Assembly: GCF_007556775.1 (NCBI RefSeq)
Contig: NZ_CP041742.1
Location: forward strand, 372,001 to 436,000
Source: Lysobacter lycopersici
GTDB taxonomy: Bacteria; Pseudomonadota; Gammaproteobacteria; Xanthomonadales; Xanthomonadaceae
Length of the DNA: 64,000 bases
Reading direction: 5' to 3'
Shown here in pieces: positions 56,441 through 64,000 of this stretch. Each line of letters opens with the position of its first letter. Within the stretch, counting starts at the first letter, position 1. Made by a program: the position numbers and the translations under genes. The notes under the pieces were generated by a model. The model ran no database searches. It saw only the letters and a list, made by a program, of their open reading frames with translations, and was not told the origin of the DNA.

Positions 56441-57151
56441 ATGTCCGACGTCTGGTTGTTGCGCCTCGCCATCCTGGTCGCCGGCATCGTGTTGTTCGGC
56501 GCGATCATCTATTTCGGGCAGCCGCGCAAGGGCGGGCAGGGCCGGCGCCGCGCAGGCGAGGGCGGGGAACGCGTGGAGCCGCGGATCTCCGACCAGTTCG
56601 CGCACGGGATCGGCGTCCGCGACGACACAGAACAACCGGAGCTGGATCTCGGCGATGAAGCGCCGAATGCGTCCAGCGACCTCGGGCGCCGCCCGGACGA
56701 TGCGTTCGACAAGATCGTCACCATCTACATCGCGGCGCACGCGGGCGAGAAGTTGCGCGGGCCGGACATCGTGGTCGCGGCGGAGAAGGCTGGCCTGACC
56801 TACGGGCACATGAATGTGTTCCACCGGCTGGTGGAAGGCCATCCGGAACGCGGGCCGGTATTCAGCGTGGCGAACATCATGAAGCCGGGCAGTTTCGACA
56901 TGGCGTCGATCCAGGAACTGGAAACGCCGGCGATCGCGTTCTTCCTCACCCTGCCGGCACCGGTTTCGGCGCTGGATGCGTGGGAGATGATGCAGCCGAC
57001 CGCGGAACGCATGGCCGATCTGCTCGGTGGCGTAGTGCTGGACGAGTCGCGCAATGCGCTCAGCCGCCAGCGCGTGCAGGGCATCCGCGACGAGTTGCGC
57101 GCCTACGACAGGCAGCGCGAAGCGCCGCCGCTGAAGCCGGCGAGGTGGTGA
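56441..57151 (+). CDS. zipA: Cell division protein ZipA
   Basis: 236-residue inner-membrane protein that tethers FtsZ to the membrane. N-terminal helix (LLRLAILVAGIVLFGAIIYF), a charged linker to about residue 85, then the FtsZ-binding domain (KIVTIYIAAHAGEKLRGPDI; GPVFSVANIMKPGSFD; AFFLTLPAP). GAGGAGAAG precedes the ATG. The order smc-zipA-ligA is the usual one; here two extra genes intervene before ligA. Confidence 0.93.
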   Translation: MSDVWLLRLAILVAGIVLFGAIIYFGQPRKGGQGRRRAGEGGERVEPRISDQFAHGIGVRDDTEQPELDLGDEAPNASSDLGRRPDDAFDKIVTIYIAAHAGEKLRGPDIVVAAEKAGLTYGHMNVFHRLVEGHPERGPVFSVANIMKPGSFDMASIQELETPAIAFFLTLPAPVSALDAWEMMQPTAERMADLLGGVVLDESRNALSRQRVQGIRDELRAYDRQREAPPLKPARW

Positions 57152-57154
57152 ATC

Positions 57155-57733
57155 TTGAGAATTTCCGGCGCGCTGTTCGCGGCATTGCTGGGAGTTCTTT
57201 CTCCGACAGCGTTTGCAGGGGATGACGGCGAACGTTTTACTTCCTACGCCGGATTCCAGCTTGGAATCGGCACGCTCGATGACGTACAGCGCAGACTGGG
57301 CGCCACGGACGCAGTCCATACCGGTGACGCCGGTGATTCCGAGACACGACTTTGCTATCGCGTGCCCGGCGGCAATATCAGCTTTCTTTCGGGCGAAATT
57401 GGCGGCGAAACCGATTTGATCGGTTTTTCATTTTCGAATGTTCCTCGTACACATTGCGCAACATGGCCCAGCACCATGCCCGTGCCGTCGATGGAATTGG
57501 CGGGGTTGCGCCTCGGCATGGGCAAGGAGGAATTCAGCGCGGCTGTCGGCGGCGAATTCCATTGGGAAAACGGCGAGGGGAACGCTTACTTCGAGTCGCA
57601 GCGGAAGCCAACGGACGCAGAGAGGGCCGCAATGCCGGTGGATGCGATGTTCGATGTCGACGTCAGCGTGATCGGCTCGTTTGTCGATGGAAAGCTCGCA
57701 GAAGTCGAGGTCTGGAAAGTCGAGACATATTGA
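57155..57733 (+). CDS. Exported hypothetical protein
   Basis: 192 residues from a TTG at 57155, with a signal peptide (RISGALFAALLGVLSPTAFA, cleavage near AFA-GD). Two Cys (LCYRVPGG; THCATWP) could form a disulfide. Not recognised; it looks like a small periplasmic beta-rich protein with a repeated strand pattern FQLGIGTLDDVQRRLGA and LRLGMGKEEFSAAVGG, suggesting internal duplication. GC content is lower than that of its neighbours. It lies three bases after zipA. Confidence 0.65.
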   Translation: MRISGALFAALLGVLSPTAFAGDDGERFTSYAGFQLGIGTLDDVQRRLGATDAVHTGDAGDSETRLCYRVPGGNISFLSGEIGGETDLIGFSFSNVPRTHCATWPSTMPVPSMELAGLRLGMGKEEFSAAVGGEFHWENGEGNAYFESQRKPTDAERAAMPVDAMFDVDVSVIGSFVDGKLAEVEVWKVETY

Positions 57734-57784
57734 GAGCCTGCTTGATCTGGCGGATAAGTTCTCGTTGTCATGCAAGGGGATGAC

Positions 57785-58270
57785 ATGTCGCCGCTACGCC
57801 CAATGACCGAATTCGAATTCGCTGCGTGGTGCGATTCGATCATTCCCGACTATGCGGCGGAAAAGGTGAAGTCCGGCGAATGGCTGGAGAGTGAAGCACT
57901 CGCCCGATCGCGCGCTTCGCTCGATGAACTGCTTCCGCGGGGAATCGACACTCCCGACAACCATCTTTTCGCCATCGTCGATGCCGATGGCGAATCCGTC
58001 GGGATGCTGTGGTTCGCGATCAAGGAACGCTCCGGGAGCCGGATCGCCTACGTTTACAACATCGCCATCGACCCGCGATTCCGCCGCCAAGGACATGCCG
58101 AACGTGCCCTGGACGCGCTTGGGCAGGAAGCACGTCGCCTCGGCCTGGAGGGAATCGGCCTCCACGTCTTCGGCCACAATCGCGGGGCCCGTTCGCTGTA
58201 CGAAAAGCTCGGCTTCGAGGCGACAGACATCACCATGTTCAAGCCTGTTGGCGGAGCGAAGGAAAGCTAG
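57785..58270 (+). CDS. GNAT-family N-acetyltransferase
   Basis: 161 residues. GNAT fold: the acetyl-CoA-binding A motif is NIAIDPRFRRQGHAERALDA, followed by a B motif GLHVFGHNRGARSLYEKLGF ending EATDI. The acceptor substrate is unknown. Start: ATG at 57785, with AAGGGGA 5-11 bases upstream, in preference to the ATG 15 bases earlier. Together with the preceding gene it is inserted between zipA and ligA. Confidence 0.88.
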   Translation: MSPLRPMTEFEFAAWCDSIIPDYAAEKVKSGEWLESEALARSRASLDELLPRGIDTPDNHLFAIVDADGESVGMLWFAIKERSGSRIAYVYNIAIDPRFRRQGHAERALDALGQEARRLGLEGIGLHVFGHNRGARSLYEKLGFEATDITMFKPVGGAKES

Positions 58271-60376
<2,106 letters not shown>

Positions 60377-60383
60377 ATGCTTT

Positions 60384-60448
60384 TGTGGGAGCGGCTTCCA
60401 GCCGCGATCGCTTTTCGCAAAGGCGTCGCGCCTAAAGGCGCTCCTACA
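60384..60448. repeat. Palindromic dispersed repeat between ligA and epmA
   Basis: Begins TGTGGGAGCGGCTTCCAGCC and ends AAAGGCGCTCCTACA; ends are inverted. It shares its start (TGT[AG]GGAGCGGCTTC) and end (GCTCC[CT]ACA) with the copy in nuoG (2395-2457). It fills the ligA-epmA gap and could form an mRNA hairpin. Confidence 0.8.
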
Positions 60449-60459
60449 GGGAAGTCGCG

Positions 60460-61437
60460 ATGACTGACTGGCAACCTTCCGCCTCCTTCGACGCCATCCG
60501 CCTGCGCGCACGGCTCAACGCGCTGGTTCGTGAATTCTTCGCTGCTCGCAACGTGCTGGAAGTCGAAACGCCGGTGCTGTCGCGCGGCGGAAATACGGAA
60601 CCGAACATCGCCTCGTTTTCGCTGGAATTCTCCGGCCGCACCGACGGCGCGCCGCGCACGCGCTGGTTGCGGACTTCGCCGGAATATCCCTTGAAACGCC
60701 TGGTCGCGGCGGGGCTGGGCGATTGCTACGAACTCGGGCGGGTGTTTCGCGACGGCGAAGCCGGCGGCCGCCACAACCCCGAATTCACCATGCTGGAGTG
60801 GTATCGCGTCGGTTGGGACCATCTGCGACTCGCCGACGAAACCGCGGAACTGATCAACGCCGCGCTGGCGCTGCTCGGGCGTTCGGCGACGTTGCGCGTG
60901 GCGCGTTATCGCGATCTTTATCGCGATTCGCTCGGCATCGACCCGTTCGTCGCGAACGAAGGCGAATTGCGTGCGGCACTGGGTGATGTCGCCATCGATC
61001 CGGCCGGCTTGACCCGCGACGACTGGCTCGACCTGCTGATGACGCATCGCCTGCAGCCCGCGTTCGCCCACGACGAATTGTTGGCGATCATCGACTGGCC
61101 GGCGTCGCAGTGCGCGCTGGCGCGGTTGCGGGACGATGGCTACGGATTTCCGGTCGCGGAACGCTTCGAGCTCTACCTCGGCCCGGTCGAATTGGCGAAC
61201 GGCTACCACGAACTCACGGACGCGGCCGAGCAACGCGCGCGTTTCGTTCGCGACCTCGAACGCCGCCGCGAACGCGGCTCGGTCGAACCGCCGCTGGACG
61301 AGGCCTTCCTCGCCGCGCTCGATGCCGGTTTTCCGCAATGCTCGGGTGTCGCCCTCGGCATGGACCGGTTACTGATGGCCATGCTCGGCAGCGGCCGGAT
61401 CGCGGACGTATTGGCGTTCGAGTTCGCCCGTTCCTGA
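60460..61437 (+). CDS. epmA: Elongation factor P beta-lysine ligase (EpmA)
   Basis: 325-residue class II LysRS-like enzyme, previously called GenX/PoxA/YjeA, which attaches (R)-beta-lysine to EF-P. It lacks the anticodon-binding domain, as expected. Motifs: EFFAARNVLEVETPVLS (motif 1), RTSPEYPLKRLVAAGLGDCY and FRDGEAGGRHNPEFTMLEWY (motif 2), GVALGMDRLLMAML (motif 3). The beta-lysine synthase EpmB and EF-P are not in this window. Confidence 0.93.
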   Translation: MTDWQPSASFDAIRLRARLNALVREFFAARNVLEVETPVLSRGGNTEPNIASFSLEFSGRTDGAPRTRWLRTSPEYPLKRLVAAGLGDCYELGRVFRDGEAGGRHNPEFTMLEWYRVGWDHLRLADETAELINAALALLGRSATLRVARYRDLYRDSLGIDPFVANEGELRAALGDVAIDPAGLTRDDWLDLLMTHRLQPAFAHDELLAIIDWPASQCALARLRDDGYGFPVAERFELYLGPVELANGYHELTDAAEQRARFVRDLERRRERGSVEPPLDEAFLAALDAGFPQCSGVALGMDRLLMAMLGSGRIADVLAFEFARS

Positions 61438-61527
61438 ACGGGGCGCCGCGAGCCGCGGCGGATTCACCTCGCGTATGCCTTCGTGCTGGAATGCTCGCAT
61501 CGGGTCGCAACCGAACGGGGGAATGCC

Positions 61528-62091
61528 ATGCGCCACACGATTCGAACCGCTTCGATCCTCGCCGCCACGATGGCCTTGGGCGGCTGCGTCGGCTACGGCT
61601 ATCCGGGCGATTACGGAAGCGGGAACGGTTACGGCAATCCGTACGGCAACCAGCAGCCCTATCCCGGTTCCACGGGCCAGGTATTCCGCTGCGAATCGCA
61701 GGACAACCGCATGCGCCGTTGCAGCATGGACACCCGCTACGGGGTTCGCATCAATCGCCAGTTGTCGGACAGCCCCTGCGTCCAGGGCCGGAGTTGGGGT
61801 TACGACAATTCCGGGGTGTGGGTTTCCAACGGTTGCCGTGCGGAGTTCGTGACCGGCGGCGGTTACGGCGGAGGCCCCTCGTATCCGGGCGGTGGATACG
61901 GGCAGGGACAGACCGTGCGCTGCGAATCGCAGGACAACCGCATGCGCCGCTGCAACGCGGCTGTTTATCGCAGCGTCCAGATCCAGCGCCGATTGTCGGA
62001 TTCGCCGTGCGTCCAGGGCTCGACCTGGGGCTGGGATCGCAACGGCATCTGGGTCGATCGTGGCTGCCGCGCGGATTTCCTCGTCTACTGA
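61528..62091 (+). CDS. DUF3011 lipoprotein
   Basis: 187 residues. Lipoprotein signal with lipobox in [10 protein letters not shown], then a Gly/Tyr/Pro-rich linker. Two copies of the DUF3011 repeat follow, each beginning [11 protein letters not shown] and ending with a SPCVQG...WG.D..G(V/I)WV..GCRA(E/D)F pattern; the first copy is at ~60-115 and the second ~135-187. Each repeat has four Cys, consistent with disulfides. Function of the family is not established to my knowledge. Strong ribosome site GGGGGAATGCC upstream. Probably anchored at the outer membrane facing the periplasm. Confidence 0.85.
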   Translation: MRHTIRTASILAATMALGGCVGYGYPGDYGSGNGYGNPYGNQQPYPGSTGQVFRCESQDNRMRRCSMDTRYGVRINRQLSDSPCVQGRSWGYDNSGVWVSNGCRAEFVTGGGYGGGPSYPGGGYGQGQTVRCESQDNRMRRCNAAVYRSVQIQRRLSDSPCVQGSTWGWDRNGIWVDRGCRADFLVY

Positions 62092-62119
62092 CAGTTTCGC
62101 CGCGCTTAAACTAGGCGGC

Positions 62120-63175
62120 ATGGACGCCGCCTCGCTCGCACGCTACGACCGCATCCGCCCGATTCGCTGGGCCGGAGATGCATTGGAACTGCTCGACCAG
62201 CGCAAGCTGCCGTTCGCGGTCGAATACGTGCGCTGCGCGAGCAGCGATGAGGTCGCGGGTGCGATTCGCGATCTCGTGGTGCGCGGTGCGCCGGCGATCG
62301 GCATTTCCGCGGCATGGGGCGTGGTGCTTGCATCGCGCGATATCGAAGCCGCGACCGGCGCTGAAGCGGCGAAGGAACTGCAACCGGCGATGGACCGGCT
62401 CAACGCCGCGCGTCCGACCGCGGTCAACCTGGCTTGGGCACTGGCGCGGATGCGTGCCGCGCTGCATGTCGCAAGCGCAGGTTGGCGCGATGCGCTGGAA
62501 CGCGAAGCGCAGGCAATCGAAACCGAAGACCTCGCCGCGAATCGCGCGATGGGGCAGGCCGGCGCCGCATTGATCGCACCCGGCAGCGGCGTGCTCACCC
62601 ATTGCAATACCGGCTCGCTCGCCACCGCTGGCTTCGGCACCGCGCTGGGCGTGATCCGCGCTGGCGTCGCCGCGGATCGCATCGCGCGCGTGTTCGCCGG
62701 CGAAACCCGGCCGTGGAACCAGGGCGCGCGCCTGACGGTGTGGGAACTGCAGCAGGACGGGATCGATGCGACGCTCATCGCCGATGCCGCGGCGTCGCAC
62801 CTGATGAAGACCGGCCGGGTGCAGTGGGTCGTGGTCGGCGCCGACCGCATCTGCGCCAACGGCGACACCGCCAACAAGATCGGCACCTACCAGCTCGCGC
62901 TCGCGGCCAGGCACCACGGGGTGAAGTTCATGGTCGTGGCGCCGTCCTCGACCGTGGACATGGCCACCGCCTCGGGCGACCTGATCGAGATCGAGGAACG
63001 CGATCCGGCCGAATTGCTGTCGCACCGCGGTGAACGCACCGTGGCCGAAGGCGTGCGCGCCTGGAACCCGGTGTTCGACGTGACGCCGCATGAATTGATC
63101 GACGCCATCGTGACCGAAAAGGGCGTGATCGAACGCCCGGATGCGACGTCGATGAGGACGGTTTTCGGCAGCTGA
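62120..63175 (+). CDS. mtnA: S-methyl-5-thioribose-1-phosphate isomerase
   Basis: 351-residue enzyme of methionine salvage isomerising MTR-1-P to MTRu-1-P. Active Cys in [17 protein letters not shown] and Asp in [18 protein letters not shown]. The eIF2B-like fold is normal. A TAAACT lies at 62107-62112, which would leave almost no leader if used as -10. Upstream salvage enzymes are not nearby, except the possible methionine aminotransferase at 43851. Adjacent gyrA is a usual xanthomonad arrangement. Confidence 0.95.
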   Translation: MDAASLARYDRIRPIRWAGDALELLDQRKLPFAVEYVRCASSDEVAGAIRDLVVRGAPAIGISAAWGVVLASRDIEAATGAEAAKELQPAMDRLNAARPTAVNLAWALARMRAALHVASAGWRDALEREAQAIETEDLAANRAMGQAGAALIAPGSGVLTHCNTGSLATAGFGTALGVIRAGVAADRIARVFAGETRPWNQGARLTVWELQQDGIDATLIADAAASHLMKTGRVQWVVVGADRICANGDTANKIGTYQLALAARHHGVKFMVVAPSSTVDMATASGDLIEIEERDPAELLSHRGERTVAEGVRAWNPVFDVTPHELIDAIVTEKGVIERPDATSMRTVFGS

Positions 63176-63180
63176 TTTCC

Positions 63181-63240
63181 ACCTCTCCCCAACGTGGGAG
63201 AGGTCGACGCGCGAAGCGCGTCGAAAGAGGGGCGAAAACC
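63181..63240. repeat. Double-hairpin repeat upstream of gyrA
   Basis: Two perfect hairpins side by side: ACCTCTCCC (63181-63189) with GGGAGAGGT (63196-63204), and GACGCGC-gaa-GCGCGTC (63206-63222), followed by AAAGAGGGGCG. This is the 'ACCTCTCCC...GGGAGAGGT' type dispersed repeat common in this group. It probably also serves as the mtnA terminator. Confidence 0.75.
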
Positions 63241-63297
63241 CTCGTAACCCATTGATTTTTTCGGCGATTCCGGGGTGCGTTCGAGCGCCCCGGATGG

Positions 63298-63303
63298 TAC
63301 AAT
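63298..63303 (+). promoter_or_regulatory. -10 element of gyrA
   Basis: TACAAT at 63298-63303, 83 bases before the ATG. The best -35 candidate at 16-base spacing is TGCGTT (63276-63281), which is weak. Confidence 0.5.
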
Positions 63304-63386
63304 TTCATGTCTTTGAATCCGCCTGTTTTTCGCGCTCGGAACCGGGCCGTTCGCAGGCGTGGAAACCACCGTAAAACGGATCCCTG

Positions 63387-64000
<614 letters not shown>

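Noticed and set aside
52690-56508. Antisense open frame across smc, more than 1200 codons
   Set aside because: GC-rich codon bias leaves complementary frames open; the translation is repetitive, lacks any domain, and smc on the other strand is certain.

Overview
The window is high-GC bacterial chromosome, almost entirely coding and mostly housekeeping. Gene content and order (nuoF-N, initiator tRNA, rimP-nusA-infB-rbfA-truB-rpsO-pnp, smc-zipA-ligA-epmA, mtnA-gyrA, type III phaEC, DUF3011 lipoprotein) point to a gammaproteobacterium of the Xanthomonadaceae/Lysobacter group. The family placement is inference from synteny; no 16S gene is present.

Layout. 1-10390: the distal part of the respiratory complex I operon (nuoF partial to nuoN), tightly coupled. 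10396-20476: a promoter and tRNA-fMet, then the ribosome-maturation, transcription and translation block rimP-nusA-infB-rbfA, a divergent two-gene interruption (cupin and SnoaL-like), then truB, rpsO and pnp, closed by a strong terminator. 20554-29132: an accessory stretch with a clearly AT-richer hypothetical gene, an oxidoreductase-like small protein, a Tat-exported serine hydrolase, and a minus-strand run of 3-hydroxybutyrate dehydrogenase, membrane protein, dinB, P5C dehydrogenase and MFS transporter. 29219-32682: phosphatidylserine synthase, PHA synthase phaEC, a PspC protein and a small membrane protein. 32683-36626: a candidate structured RNA, tRNA-Leu(CAA), a secreted beta-helix protein, cysteine dioxygenase and metX. 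36627-43759: a complete overlapping ccmABCDEFGHI cytochrome c maturation operon preceded by a DUF3293 gene. 43851-47218: methionine aminotransferase plus omega-amidase, and a flavoprotein. 47309-50665: scpA-scpB-rluB. 50958-52680: YciI, BolA, glucokinase. 52903-61437: smc, zipA, two small accessory genes, ligA, epmA. 61528-64000: DUF3011 lipoprotein, mtnA and the 5' end of gyrA.

The genes combine into recognisable modules: energy conservation (complex I, cytochrome c maturation), information processing, chromosome organisation and division (Smc, ScpA, ScpB, ZipA, GyrA, LigA), carbon storage (PHA synthesis plus 3-hydroxybutyrate oxidation) and sulfur-compound metabolism (MetX family, cysteine dioxygenase, MtnA, methionine aminotransferase with omega-amidase).

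The most notable points are several families of short palindromic dispersed repeats, one sitting in frame inside nuoG and one apparently donating the -10 box of infB; Asn at GyrA position 83; an AT-rich DUF5677-like gene; a long structured hairpin at 32833-32876; and low-complexity C-terminal tails on RluB, PhaE and RimP. I found no CRISPR array, prophage, insertion sequence or secondary-metabolite cluster, and nothing I could defend as a wholly new system.
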